Positions 11,511 through 23,062 of a DNA stretch of 64,000 nucleotides are shown here, one piece after another; within the stretch, counting starts at the first letter, position 1, and every line of letters starts with the position of its first letter. The notes below the pieces were generated by a model. The model was not told the origin of the DNA. It made no database searches and saw nothing but the letters and a program-made list of their open reading frames with translations. Made by a program: the position numbers and the translations under genes. Location: assembly GCA_022376925.1 (NCBI GenBank), contig JAIOJX010000005.1:8956501-9020500 (forward strand). Direction: 5' to 3'. Origin of the DNA: Tragulus kanchil (Eukaryota > Chordata > Mammalia > Artiodactyla > Tragulidae).

Positions 11511-12390
11511 CACGGTCCTCAGCAGCCCGCGCGGGACATTCCTGACACAGTGTGCTTTCAGCTGTACCCGGAAGTCTCTCCACACCCAGATTCTTCCTGG
11601 TCAGCCCTTCTTGATGCCTGAAGTTCCTTTTTAGAGAACTTCTCTGGTTTCTTAAAGAATTGCCCTTTATGGAAAATGCACCTCAGCAGCTTAGAAGTGC
11701 CTTGCAATGCTTCCCCAGCCCTGTGGATGTGCTGTGTGCCGAGATGTACCCCATCCTGGGGACACAGACGTGTCACTGGTTTGGGCAGGCAGCGACCTCC
11801 CTGTATACACGGGTGAGTAAGTGTGGCCTAATGCAAAGGGGCTTAGCCTGTGTCCAAAACTGGGACTTCCAAGGCGAGATGATTCCCCTAAAGTTAGATG
11901 CACAATTGTCTTGGTGCATTTGTGAGTTTCGGAGGCTGGAAGATCCATCACTTTCACTGGATTCTCAAAGGGCTCTGTAACTGAAGAGCTGCTGTAGTGG
12001 AAACGGCAACCTAGAACCAGCCCTCCACAGCTTCTTTCAAGAATAGGGAATTTTCAGGGGCCCGGAGAGACCCCGGAGCGAGAGAGGAGATGCATGGACA
12101 GTCAGACAGGGCCAGGGATGCCCTGTGTGTCAGAGTGAGAGCAGACAGGACGAGAACCCACCCCACCCCTGTTGTCTCAGCTTGCTCTTGGAAGCTGCCC
12201 TGCAGGGAGCATGCAGGTCGGGGTTCCAGGAGCCACCCCAGCACCGGAAGGGCTGGGCCTGGGGTGAGAGTGAAGCCTCAGGACTCCCAGCCATGCAGTA
12301 GCCCTGGGCTTCAGAGGTGCTGAGTTCCAGACAAAGGGATCACACTCGAAGTCCCTTAAAGTTTCTATTTTAAATAAAAGTACTCTAAAG

Positions 12391-12660
12391 GGGCTTCCCT
12401 CGTGGTCTAGTGAGTAGAGTCCGCCTTGTGGTGCAAGGAGCACGGTTCTATCCCCGGCCCAGGAAGATTGCACATGCCAAGGAGCGGCTGGGCTGGTGTG
12501 TCCAATTACGAGCTACCCCTCCCCGTAGCGCGTGTGCCCAGAGCCAGTGCTCTGCAACGAGAGAGGCCACTGCAATGGGAGGCCCACACAGGCCAAAAGA
12601 ATAAAAAGATAGATGAAAATAAATAAATAAAAATACCAATTAAAGAGGCCAAAATTTTTT
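12391..12660 (+). mobile_element. CHR-like SINE, older subfamily
   Basis: Head gggcttccctcgtggtctag, degraded B box ggttctatccc, body with ggagcggctgggctggtgtg and ccagtgctctgcaacgagag, then aatgggaggcccacacagg. The tail is aataaataaataaaaatacc, then the subfamily ending aaagaggccaaaatttt. Its counterpart in copy 2 is at 13488-13757. Confidence 0.85.
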
Positions 12661-12740
12661 TTAAAAAGCATTCTAATGATTCCTTAGGTTTTCCTCATTG
12701 AGTATTTCTACTTCATTGAATATTTCTCCTTGTGTGTGTG

Positions 12741-12839
12741 TGAGTGCTCAGTTGTATCCAACTCTTTGTGACCCCATGGACTGTAGCTCAGCAGGCTCCT
12801 CTGTCCAAGAAATTCCCCAGGCAGTCTGGAGTGATGTGC
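12741..12839 (-). mobile_element. Bov-tA SINE cut off by duplication junction
   Basis: Only the first 100 bp of the SINE seen complete at 13838 are present, and the last 40 bp are corrupted. The element stops at the junction, not at a natural end. Confidence 0.85.
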
Positions 12840-13487
12840 GAGATGTACCCATCCTGGGGACACAGGCGTGTCACTGGTTTGGGCAGGCAGCGACCTCCTG
12901 TATACACGGGTGAGTAAGTGTGGCCTAATGCAAAGGGGCTTAGCCTGTGTCCAAAACTGGGACTTCCAAGGCGAGATGATTCCCCTAAAGTTAGATGCAC
13001 AATTGTCTTGGTGCATTTGTGAGTTTCGGAGGCTGGAAGATCCATCACTTTCACTGGATTCTCAAAGGGCTCTGTAACTGAAGAGCTGCTGTAGTGGAAA
13101 CGGCAACCTAGAACCAGCCCTCCACAGCTTCTTTCAAGAATAGGGAATTTTCAGGGGCCCGGAGAGACCCCGGAGCGAGAGAGGAGATGCATGGACAGTC
13201 AGACAGGGCCAGGGATGCCCTGTGTGTCAGAGTGAGAGCAGACAGGACGAGAACCCACCCCACCCCTGTTGTCTCAGCTTGCTCTTGGAAGCTGCCCTGC
13301 AGGGAGCATGCAGGTCGGGGTTCCAGGAGCCACCCCAGCACCGGAAGGGCTGGGCCTGGGGTGAGAGTGAAGCCTCAGGACTCCCAGCCATGCAGTAGCC
13401 CTGGGCTTCAGAGGTGCTGAGTTCCAGACAAAGGGATCACACTCGAAGTCCCTTAAAGTTTCTATTTTAAATAAAAGTACTCTAAAG

Positions 13488-13757
13488 GGGCTTCCCTCGT
13501 GGTCTAGTGAGTAGAGTCCGCCTTGTGGTGCAAGGAGCACGGTTCTATCCCCGGCCCAGGAAGATTGCACATGCCAAGGAGCGGCTGGGCTGGTGTGTCC
13601 AATTACGAGCTACCCCTCCCCGTAGCGCGTGTGCCCAGAGCCAGTGCTCTGCAACGAGAGAGGCCACTGCAATGGGAGGCCCACACAGGCCAAAAGAATA
13701 AAAAGATAGATGAAAATAAATAAATAAAAATACCAATTAAAGAGGCCAAAATTTTTT
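13488..13757 (+). mobile_element. CHR-like SINE, older subfamily, second copy
   Basis: Identical to 12391-12660 at offset 1097. Confidence 0.85.
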
Positions 13758-13837
13758 TTAAAAAGCATTCTAATGATTCCTTAGGTTTTCCTCATTGAGT
13801 ATTTCTACTTCATTGAATATTTCTCCTTGTGTGTGTG

Positions 13838-14040
13838 TGAGTGCTCAGTTGTATCCAACTCTTTGTGACCCCATGGACTGTAGCTCAGCAGGCTCCTCTG
13901 TCCATGAGATTCTCCAGGCAAGAATACTGGAGTGGGCTTCCATTTCTTCCTCCAGGGGATCTTCCCAACCCAGTGATCGAATCTGTGTCTCTCACATCTC
14001 TGCATTGGCAGGAGGATTCTTTGCCACTGTGACACCTAGG
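13838..14040 (-). mobile_element. Bov-tA SINE, antisense, complete
   Basis: It contains gtatccaactctttgtgac, ccatgagattctccaggca, agaatactggagtgggctt and gatcttcccaacccagtga, and ends in ccactgtgacacctagg. A (tg)n run lies directly upstream. Confidence 0.88.
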
Positions 14041-14233
14041 ATTCCTTTCCCTACCTGAATGTAATTTGGATAGCATTGTTAAGTAAAATACAGGGCTCCT
14101 AGTTAAATGTGAATTTCAGAAAATTAATGAATAATTTTATTTTGTATGTCCCAAATACTGCATGGGACATACAAAGTTTAACAAATCATTCACTACCTGA
14201 AATTCACTATCTGTAGTTTTATTTGCTAAATCT

Positions 14234-14690
14234 GGTGTTATGGGCTGAATTGTGTACCCCACCCCCAAACTCACATATTGAAGTTCTAACCCCTAGTACC
14301 AGGTATGACCTCAGAATGGAGGTAGGGTCTTTGAAGAGCTAACTGAGTTAAAATGAGGTCTTTGGGATGGGTCCTAATCCAAATGACTGGTCGTTATAAG
14401 AAGAGGCCATCTGGACTGATCTGGGAACATACATGTCTGTGAACAACAAAACTCTGTAATAATTAGAAAAAGAAGAAGAAGAGGCCATCTGGACACAGTC
14501 CTTTGCAGGGGGAAGACCATGTGAAGATATAGGGAGAAGAGGGCCATCTACAAGCCAAGGAAGAAAGGCTTCAGAGAAGCCTAATACTGCCAACACCTGG
14601 ACCTTAGACTTCCAGCCTGCAGAGCTTTAGGAAAACAGCTCTTTGGTGTTTAAGCCACCAGGCTTACAGTATTTGTTGTGGCATCTGTGG
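14234..14690 (+). mobile_element. MLT1/MaLR-type LTR, interrupted
   Basis: It follows the MLT1 LTR order: tatgggctgaattgtgtac, aagttctaacccctagtacc, gtcctaatccaaatgactgg, ggaagaccatgtgaagatat, gggccatctacaagccaag, ttgtttaag-like gtttaagccacc, and ends near ttgttgtggcatct. It is a solitary LTR with no internal region nearby. It is broken at 14417 by a short retroposed LINE tail. Confidence 0.8.
14417..14475 (+). mobile_element. 59-bp LINE 3'-tail insertion inside the MLT1 LTR
   Basis: The insert (tgatctgggaacatacatg, gtgaacaacaaaactctgt, then an A-rich end) is flanked by a perfect 19-bp target-site duplication, 14398-14416 and 14476-14494 (aagaagaggccatctggac). The sequence matches the last bases of the LINE tails at 33155, 41167 and (antisense) 19865. 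It is a severely 5'-truncated L1-type retroposition. Confidence 0.9.
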
Positions 14691-15203
14691 ACAAAGAATG
14701 CTGCCTGGCATTCAGTAAGCACTGCTGCCCGCCATCGTGCGATCAGCCGCCACAGCCACCCGCTACGGCTCGCCCTGCAGGGAATTCAGGGGGAAGAAAA
14801 ACAGGATACTGGTACTAGGTAGTTAAGATTCCTGTCAAACTGGATAATGTTGGTGAGCCAAGACTCTTCCATGTTTTACATACATAGGAAGGCAATAAAA
14901 CCATTAACTTGAGAGGTCTGATTTTTGTGATTAGCAGTAATCTCTTTATGTTCAACTAAATGGGGGGCAAAAGTCCTCCAATACAGCCTGGCTCCTCACT
15001 TACCTCTCGGGAGCAGTTGCTCAAGCCTGTCTGAGAGGCTGTCTTCCCTGTTGCAGTCCTCCATAAGTTTCCTAAATGAAACTCTCAACTTTTCGGTTCA
15101 GTGGTGTGTGATTTTTTTTTTCAGTCGACACATCTCTAGCAGTCTAATACATCTAGCAACTGCATTTGGCAAGCAGCACTAAGTAGAAGGACACAAAAAT
15201 ATA
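14691..15203. other. Unique non-coding stretch
   Basis: No gene or clear repeat seen, apart from a t-run near 15113-15121. Confidence 0.55.
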
Positions 15204-17381
15204 CAGAATTAAGAAAGAATGCAAAGATTTATCAGAATCAAAAATCACAGCAAATTACCGGAGGCTTGGAGACCTGCTTCCCCTTTTTCAGAGACCCATT
15301 TAGACAATGGGAACACCCTGCAGCTCGGCGATTCAGAGATCCCAGCAAGTGGAGGTTCTCAGGCTTAAGCTTTATTAATACTGTGGTCAGTTTAAATCTA
15401 CAAGGGTGTTTATATCTTTTCAAAAGTCTTCTCTGTTTATTTTTCTGATTTCACTTGATGTTCATGGCAGCCTCTCAAATTACACAGTGGGGTATTTTTG
15501 TAACTCTGTCTCTTCATCCTTCAGTTTTCAGTCTCCTTTCCTTCTTCAAGGGGTCAGATTTTAGCTCGTCTATTTCCTGTAAGAGCAGATGTTAGAGTTT
15601 ATAAAACAGTGTACGTTTTTCAAATTGGAACTATTTTAGAATAGTTTGGAATATTTTATCATATTATTATTTTAATGATATGGAAAACTCTGATAGCTTT
15701 TTATTTTGTACATTTCGTGAAGTCTAAAGGAGAAACAAGGAATAATATACTTTTCTTCAACATAAGGAACTCTTATAGGAAACATTTAATTTTGGCCATA
15801 GCCTACATATTTATTAAAATATGTACATACATACATGCATATGTGTATATTTAATATATTTCTGATGTTACATGCAATTATTCTAAAGCACATCTAAGTA
15901 TGACAACTTGATTGATCAGTGGGACACTGGATACATTAGTCAAAATTTTCATAACCATATATAAAAATGCTATGTGGATATGTGAAGGGTCCATGGAAGA
16001 CATTTCTTTTCATTTTGAATTTAAACCACTAAGTTTCACTTGTTTAAATTGAAGGAAGGTATTGTTGAGCATTATTTCATAGCTTTCCTAGTAGCATATC
16101 AGGTAATATTTTTGACCTTGAAGATATGAAATCTCTTCTTAACATGGCTAGAAACTGACTTAAATGTAGTATGATAGAAAAATAAAAAGTGTAGTATTAG
16201 AAAAGTATAATAATTACATTTTAGAAAATAAAATGGATGATACAAGCAGGGAGAGGAAAAGAGTGGAGAACAAGATAAGCAGATTGACAAGCATCAGAAT
16301 TAAGAAAGAATGCAAAGATTTATCAGAATCAAAAATCACAGCAAATTACCGGAGGCTTGGAGACCTGCTTCCCCTTTTTCAGAGACCCATTTAGACAATG
16401 GGAACACCCTGCAGCTCGGCGATTCAGAGATCCCAGCAAGTGGAGGTTCTCAGGCTTAAGCTTTATTAATACTGTGGTCAGTTTAAATCTACAAGGGTGT
16501 TTATATCTTTTCAAAAGTCTTCTCTGTTTATTTTTCTGATTTCACTTGATGTTCATGGCAGCCTCTCAAATTACACAGTGGGGTATTTTTGTAACTCTGT
16601 CTCTTCATCCTTCAGTTTTCAGTCTCCTTTCCTTCTTCAAGGGGTCAGATTTTAGCTCGTCTATTTCCTGTAAGAGCAGATGTTAGAGTTTATAAAACAG
16701 TGCACGTTTTTCAAATTGGAACTATTTTAGAATAGTTTGGAATATTTTATCATATTATTATTTTAATGATATGGAAAACTCTGATAGCTTTTTATTTTGT
16801 ACATTTCGTGAAGTCTAAAGGAGAAACAAGGAATAATATACTTTTCTTCAACATAAGGAACTCTTATAGGAAACATTTAATTTTGGCCATAGCCTACATA
16901 TTTATTAAAATATGTACATACATACATGCATATGTGTATATTTAATATATTTCTGATGTTACATGCAATTATTCTAAAGCACATCTAAGTATGACAACTT
17001 GATTGATCAGTGGGACACTGGATACATTAGTCAAAATTTTCATAACCATATATAAAAATGCTATGTGGATATGTGAAGGGTCCATGGAAGACATTTCTTT
17101 TTCATTTTGAATTTAAACCACTAAGTTTCACTTTTTTAAATTGAAGGAAGGTATTGTTGAGCATTATTTCATAGCTTTCCTAGTAGCATATCAGGTAATA
17201 TTTTTGACCTTGAAGATATGAAATCTCTTCTTAACATGGCTAGAAACTGACTTAAATGTAGTATGATAGAAAAATAAAAAGTGTAGTATTAGAAAAGTAT
17301 AATAATTACATTTTAGAAAATAAAATGGATGATACAAGCAGGGGAGAGGAAGAAGAGTGGAGAACAAGATAAGCAGATTGA
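15204..17381 (+). repeat. Tandem direct duplication 5 (offset about 1091)
   Basis: Copy 1 runs 15204-16294 and copy 2 16295-17381. One t/c difference lies at 15611/16702. Homopolymer differences cluster toward the copy 1 end (ctttt versus cttttt near 16006, tttgttt versus tttttt near 16041). At the very end copy 1 has gcagggagaggaaaagag against gcaggggagaggaagaagag. The content is A/T-rich DNA with no recognised element. Confidence 0.94.
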
Positions 17382-18360
17382 ACGTAGATGAAACATCAAG
17401 AAATGAAAGTTAAACAGCAATATTTGGAAAAAGGTCTGAACTAAGTTGTGTGATGTGTCAAGGGATTCACAATGGTAACTGAATAAGCTCTCTTACCATT
17501 CTAGCTATATGTCTTGTAATGTCAGAATTTGTGCATCTATCTCCTTGCCTTTTCCCTCCATAATATTGTGGTACATTGCTCTGTGTGTGCGTGTGCACCT
17601 GCATGTCTGTAGCAATGATGTTGGTATACTAGGTTACGTATTTGCACATGTGTGGATTATGTACTGATGGTAGAGGGCTGGTGGTGAATATGGCGTAACT
17701 GTTGTGACTGCTTCAGGGCAGTCATCTTGCTTTTTACTTTATAAATTATAATTATAGTTCAAAATCACTAAGGTTTTGAAATATTTAACAAGAAATAGAA
17801 TTACATGATTGTTTAATCTTTAATTCTGCCTTTCTTTTTGATGAGACTATTAATCAAATGCCCAGTAGTTATTTTCACTATCTTAAGATTTTTACTTTTT
17901 CTTTTTCATTTTAAATCAGCTATTTCCTGTGCAGATAATTATGTAGCTATCTTCCTCATGTACATTTGATGTTTGTGATTTTTCCCCTGGAATTAAACAT
18001 GTAACTGCAGATAAATTGTTACTTACCTATACAACTTTAGCTCAGGAGAAGCAAGCAACAAATACTGCCTGAGCAAAGGTCCTTTTCCTTATTGTCTGAC
18101 TTAAAGATTTTTTTATAGACTGAAGTTACCAAAAAATTGGCCCCCTCTTCTTTTAGGAATATTTACTTGCTACGCTGCTGATGTATTTATGTCTGTTTTT
18201 ACTCTCAATGTAGCTGCCTTAGGTTTGTTTAGTTATTATTCAGTAACCATTTATTGTGCTTTGAGGCCGTTATAGTTTCAAATTTTTCCTTAATCACAGT
18301 TATTCAACTTACTCTAAAACAGATTCCTGAACATTTTATTTTTCTCCAGCTTTGCACGAT
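17382..18360. other. Unique A/T-rich non-coding stretch
   Basis: No gene seen. It includes a short tg-rich segment around 17580-17600. Confidence 0.55.
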
Positions 18361-18575
18361 GTGGTGGTGGTGGTTTAGTTGCTAAGCTGTGTCCAACTCT
18401 TTGAGACCTCAGGGACTGTAGTCTGCCTGGCTCCTCTGTTTATGGGATTTTTCAGGCAAGAATACTGGAGTGGGATGCCATTGTCTACTATAGGGGGACT
18501 TCCCAACCCAGGAATCAAACCCCAGTCTCTTCTATTTCGGGCATATTCTTGACCGTTGAGCCACCAGGAAGGCCC
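18361..18575 (-). mobile_element. Bov-tA SINE, antisense
   Basis: It contains gtgtccaactctttgagac, gactgtagtctgcctggct, aagaatactggagtgggat and cttcccaacccaggaatca, and ends in ttgagccaccaggaaggcc. Flanks ttgcacgat (18352-18360) and ttgtacaat (after the element) may be a decayed target-site duplication. Confidence 0.87.
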
Positions 18576-19079
18576 TTGTACAATATATCCTGGCTTAAAT
18601 TAGTTGCAGGAAATGATGTCTCAAGAAAGGCCCATACACATATTTAACTGAAGGCAGGGTTTGCAGATTGCACTTTCCCATCTTCTGGAAGTATGCAAAA
18701 GCCTCACTGGAAGGTAGCTATTTGCACCCACAGAGACATATTTCCACAATTGGTCATAAAAAGAGTGGATTGCATAACCTTTGAACACCAAAATGAACAC
18801 TATTTAGCAGTAAGACAAAATGTCAGTCTTAAAAATATACTAGCCTGGATTCTTTGTATTGTGGGTTGTTGTTGTTTTTTTTTTTCCAGATGTAAAATAG
18901 TTTTTTGAATAGATGAAAGCTGCTTAAGCGAGCAGGAAAGAATGGATGAAGCATCAATATGCTTTCCCGCCCATCCAACTAGGAAGAGGTCAATCGCTGA
19001 CCATTTTAAGTGTAAGAGGATTCTCATACATTTCCAGTGGGAGCATTAACTAGATCAACCATGTTAGAATAATGTGATT
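18576..19079. other. Unique non-coding stretch
   Basis: No gene or confident repeat identified. Confidence 0.5.
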
Positions 19080-19480
19080 ATATTGAGTCAGCTTGAGGGT
19101 GCTCATATACTAAGTTTAGCACTTCTGACATATGTCCTGGGAAAACTATAGTCCATGTGTACAAAGAAATGTTTACCAGAGTGCTCATAAAAGCTATTCA
19201 TAATTTTGTTACATCCAAAAAGGTAACTTTTATGTAAGGAATAAAAAGAGTTATTTTATCACAAATTTTAATAAATGTGCCAAAATAATAGTAGTATTTT
19301 TATCATTTAAAATAGTAAAAATTGGAATGAGTACTGGAATTAGATGTAGAAAGACATTTTAGTATAGTCACATAATGGAATATTACACAACAGTTAACAT
19401 GAATAAACTATATGGATTAATGTTGAGCAAGATCAGAAATATATTTGAGGAGTAAAAGCTCAACTTACAAGAGGGTAAGC
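19080..19480 (+). mobile_element. Old L1 (L1M-type) 3' fragment
   Basis: The text has the typical L1M order: tacaaagaaatgtttaccag, agtgctcataaaagctattc, acataatggaatattacaca, acagttaacatgaataaac, gttgagcaagatcagaaat. Ancient and diverged. Confidence 0.6.
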
Positions 19481-19513
19481 CAAATACCATAGCATTTAGA
19501 TAAAGCAAAAAAA

Positions 19514-19538
19514 TAAAGAAAGAAAGAAAGAAAGAAAA
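19514..19538 (+). repeat. (aaag)n microsatellite
   Basis: About six tandem aaag units directly downstream of the L1 fragment, probably grown from its A-rich tail. Confidence 0.8.
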
Positions 19539-19864
19539 TGTGCACGTAAGGACTTGTTAAGGTGAAATATATAAGAGAAACAAAAACATAAACTTAAGGC
19601 TAGTGTTATCTCAGGAAGAAAGAGAAGGGAAATGACACTAGGTACTAAAAGGCTATTACCTGCATGTATATAAATATAACATTGATATGTAATATACAAT
19701 TTGTTTTTTAAAAAGGAATACCACAAGACAGTGTTCAGAAAGAAGAAACAAAGAAGTGGTCACCTTACTGCAAATGAATGAAAGAAAAACCTTTCAATAA
19801 ATACGGATGAAAATAGATACCATTGATAGTGACTCATAAATTAACTTTCACATACATTCTTTAT

Positions 19865-20110
19865 ACTTATTTTTATTTTACTTTTACAGAGTTTTGTTGT
19901 TTACAGATATGCATAATCCCAGATTAGCCATATGTATATCCCTGGTCCCCTCCCTCCTCTGCCCACCTCCCAGTCATTGTCTGCCCCCCTCCACCCCATC
20001 TCATCCCATCCCTGGCCTGGAGGCCGTCGCACAGCGCCCCTGTAGGATCTCCTATTCTCACAGCGCAATGACAATAGCTATCTTTTTCACATATGATAGT
20101 ATAGGTTTCC
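19865..20110 (-). mobile_element. L1-type LINE 3' end, antisense
   Basis: Plus-strand tttacagagttttgttgttt, then atcccagattagccatatg, is the reverse complement of the tail shared with the copies at 14417, 33155 and 41167. This copy reaches further 5' and includes a G-rich polypurine block on the minus strand (19947-20012 as C-runs on the plus strand), typical of L1 3' untranslated regions. Confidence 0.8.
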
Positions 20111-21179
20111 ATGCTACTTAATACAATAGAGATAAGGATGAAAAGTGCTAAGTCTGCTAAAAATGTGATTCTTTATTCCCTAGATTTTAATCTTGATTGA
20201 CTGTATTCTGTTGTGAAAGAGAATAAAAGGGTATCCTAGAAACATACTATTGAACATTGTATCTCAAAAGTAAGTAGTATTACATGTTTTTTTAGAATTT
20301 TAATTCTTTGGGAATAATGCTATCTTATTGACAGAGAAGTCTCTGGTTTGACTTTATCATATTTGATTTTACGACCTCTGTTTAGGTGACCTTTATGTAA
20401 TACAGGAAGTATTGATAGATACAGCCTATGCTGTATAAAGCTCTTTGAGGTCACTGATCATTTTTAAGAGCCTAAGTTTTCCGAAACCAAATTGTTTGAG
20501 AAAGACTGAACTACAGAAATAGGTGGGTGCATTACTGTCAGCTTGGAAACATTTTCTCCTAAAACACATTTTTCAAAACAATGTTTGAAAAACATGTGTT
20601 CAGTGGCTCAGAGAGGAGTTTTCCACGTAGAGGCCTCTTGACTGGCTATCAGTTGGCTGCACCTGGGCTAGCTTCCACCCCGTCTTATCTTTAACATCCT
20701 CTAGAGCTCCCTTTTAGGTAAACAAAACAGAAGAGGATGGGGATTCTTCAGGCCCCACAGCAAGTTATTCTTGGAAGAGGCTGGCCCCGGGTCCTAAACC
20801 GCCTCCGTGCTTTAACTGTTTAAACAAATCCTGCCAGAGGGATTTCACATTCTCTGCCTGCCTAGTCAAACTTCATCCTGTTTGAGCTCTCTTAGAAATA
20901 CAGCAGCCATCTGAGATACATACCTGATTTTCGATTGCAAAAGAATTACCTGGGACACTCTTTCAGTGTAAAGGTTCCAGGCCCTGATGCAGACCCTAAG
21001 GAATGAAGAGCTCAGGGCTGAGAGGAGCGTGTCAGTTCTCTGTGACAAACTGTCCCATAACCCTTGGTCTGCAGTTTCCAGGAGGCCACCGTCAAGGTGC
21101 AGGTCACCCAGGAGAGAAAGGAGAGTCCCTGAAGAGGGTATGTCCTTCCATTCGGGAACACAGAGCAGCCATCGTGGGC
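20111..21179. other. Unique non-coding stretch
   Basis: No gene or confident repeat seen. Confidence 0.5.
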
Positions 21180-21481
21180 CTTGTTGTTCAGTCTTTCAGT
21201 CGCATCCCACTCTTTGAGACCCCATGGACACAGCACCCCAGGCTTCCCTGTCCTTCACCATCTCCCTGAACTTGCTCAGACTCATGTCCATTGAGTCGGT
21301 GATGCCATCCAACCATCTCATCTTCTTGTGCCCCCTTCTCCTAGTCCCCCCAATCTTTTCTAGCCACAGATCTTTTCCAATGAGTTGGCTCTTTGTATCA
21401 AGTGGTCGAGTATTGGAACTTCAGCTTCAAGCATCAGTCTTTCCAATGAATATTCAGGGTTCATTTCCTTTATGATTGACT
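21180..21481 (-). mobile_element. BovB LINE 3' end, 300 bp
   Basis: The longest BovB piece in the window. It contains tgttgttcagtctttcagtc, gccaggct-like ccaggcttccctgtccttc, catgtccattgagtcggtg, atgccatccaaccatctca, tcttttccaatgagttggc, attggaacttcagcttcaag and caatgaatattcagggttc. 5'-truncated, with no coding part. Confidence 0.85.
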
Positions 21482-23062
21482 GCCATACAGGGAAGCCCCT
21501 GGTGGGAGCAGGTCCTAACCTCTGCCACGAAGTCAGGCCTGGTAGGGCACCCAGACACCCAGGGGCCTGACAAGCAGAGGAGAGCCAGGTGTCACAGGGC
21601 CTTGAGGGGGTTATTTGGATTCAAAATGGTGACTGATGGAGAAGAGAAAGAAAGGGAGTCAAAGAAGAGGAAATGTCATGACAAGAAGAGGGAGGCTCCA
21701 GAAATAAGGACCCAAGAATTTTGAACACTTGAAATTTTGTTTAGAACTTTGGTGTAGTCAAAGGCCAGTGCAGACCTGGTAAGTGCCCAAAAGTCTGGCT
21801 CTGATGAAGACTCAGAAAATATAAACAGAGAGAATTTTAAAAGCCTGAAAGAGTGATCACATAAATAGGACCTAAAAAGACCATGCCACTAGGCACTAAA
21901 GCTGGCATGGAAAAAATCAGATCTAAATGAAAACTTTTTCACCTATAGAGGGTGTTTGAAGGAAGAAAACCCATGTCTGCATCTTCTTCTAGCTTGGGGT
22001 GCAGGAAGCAGGAGGCAGAAGAAGAAGATGTTTAGCCTAGCTATTTACCATTACCCTTTAGTGGGCGCATCTTAGAAAAAAAAACCATTCAGAAACAGCT
22101 CAACAGTGTTTATGGCCTTTATGAATCTTTTCTTGGCTATTAATGCCTCAAATTAGAGTCAGTGACACATCAGTGAAAAATAGTTTGAGGTATGGCAAGG
22201 GGCTAAATCCTAACCCCCTCTGATCTTTTCAGTTGTCCCCAACTGAAGTTTCTGTCAATGAAGAATAGGATCTGGCATCTCTTTCCTTGGCTCTTTCTGC
22301 ACCTGAATGCCCTGTGAACATTAGGCCCTTCACATGTTGATGGTTTCTGAAGAGAAACTATTGCATTTCAGCAATGAATTTGGGAGAAATGTGAACAGAG
22401 TAAAATTGGATTTATTGAGATGATTTTTGTTTGCCCAAATACCTTCAACCTTCACTTATTTTTATTGTGTAAACAAGATTCAACCGTTCTACCAAGTCTT
22501 ACCCAAGTTTTGCAACACATTCACAAGTTGAAATCTGTGTGGCAAAGAGCGCTCTCGGTACCATTGATAACTAGCAGGAGTAGGAAGTGCTCAGTTTAGC
22601 CTTCTCTGTTGTGCCTTTGCACAGCTCGTAGCTTTATTTCCTCCACCTTCCCCATGTTCAAGATAAGATAGGAAAGGAAAGGAAAAGAAAAAGCTATTTC
22701 CTTGTACAGGCCTTTGAGAAGACAAATCAGATGAACTGCAGGATTATAGAATGCCTAATGAAATGCACAGTTCCCTTCTCGTTGACTGGCTGCTGAGAAA
22801 GAACGCCCTTGTTCATCTCTGGAGGATAGAAGATGCTTTTGACGACATCAATTCTGTTTAATAAATAACTTTCCCTGCGCTTTCAGCAGTAGATACTCTG
22901 AAAGCATTCAGAGACATCCTCCATAAACACTTTTTCTCTTTCCAAATCAATGTTTAGCATGCTTCACACATCTGGAAGACATCACCACTTTGGTAAAAGT
23001 ATCACTAGTGATCCAACTGGTCAGAACCATCAATGTCTCACTTTAGGCAAATTACTTTTCAT
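21482..23062. other. Unique non-coding stretch
   Basis: No gene seen. It includes purine-rich DNA (21600-21720) and a ggaaagg/ggaaaag run near 22670-22690. Confidence 0.55.

Larger units (their letters stand above)
11741..13937 (+). repeat. Tandem direct duplication 4 (offset 1099 falling to 1097)
   Basis: Copy 1 runs 11741-12839 and copy 2 from 12840 to about 13937. Copy 2 starts with two single-c losses (accccatcc to acccatcc, and cctccctg to cctcctg). The last 40 bp of copy 1 are a degraded version of the Bov-tA SINE that copy 2 reads cleanly (ctgtccaagaaattcccc against ctgtccatgagattctcc). The noise at the join fits low-quality contig ends. Confidence 0.94.
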
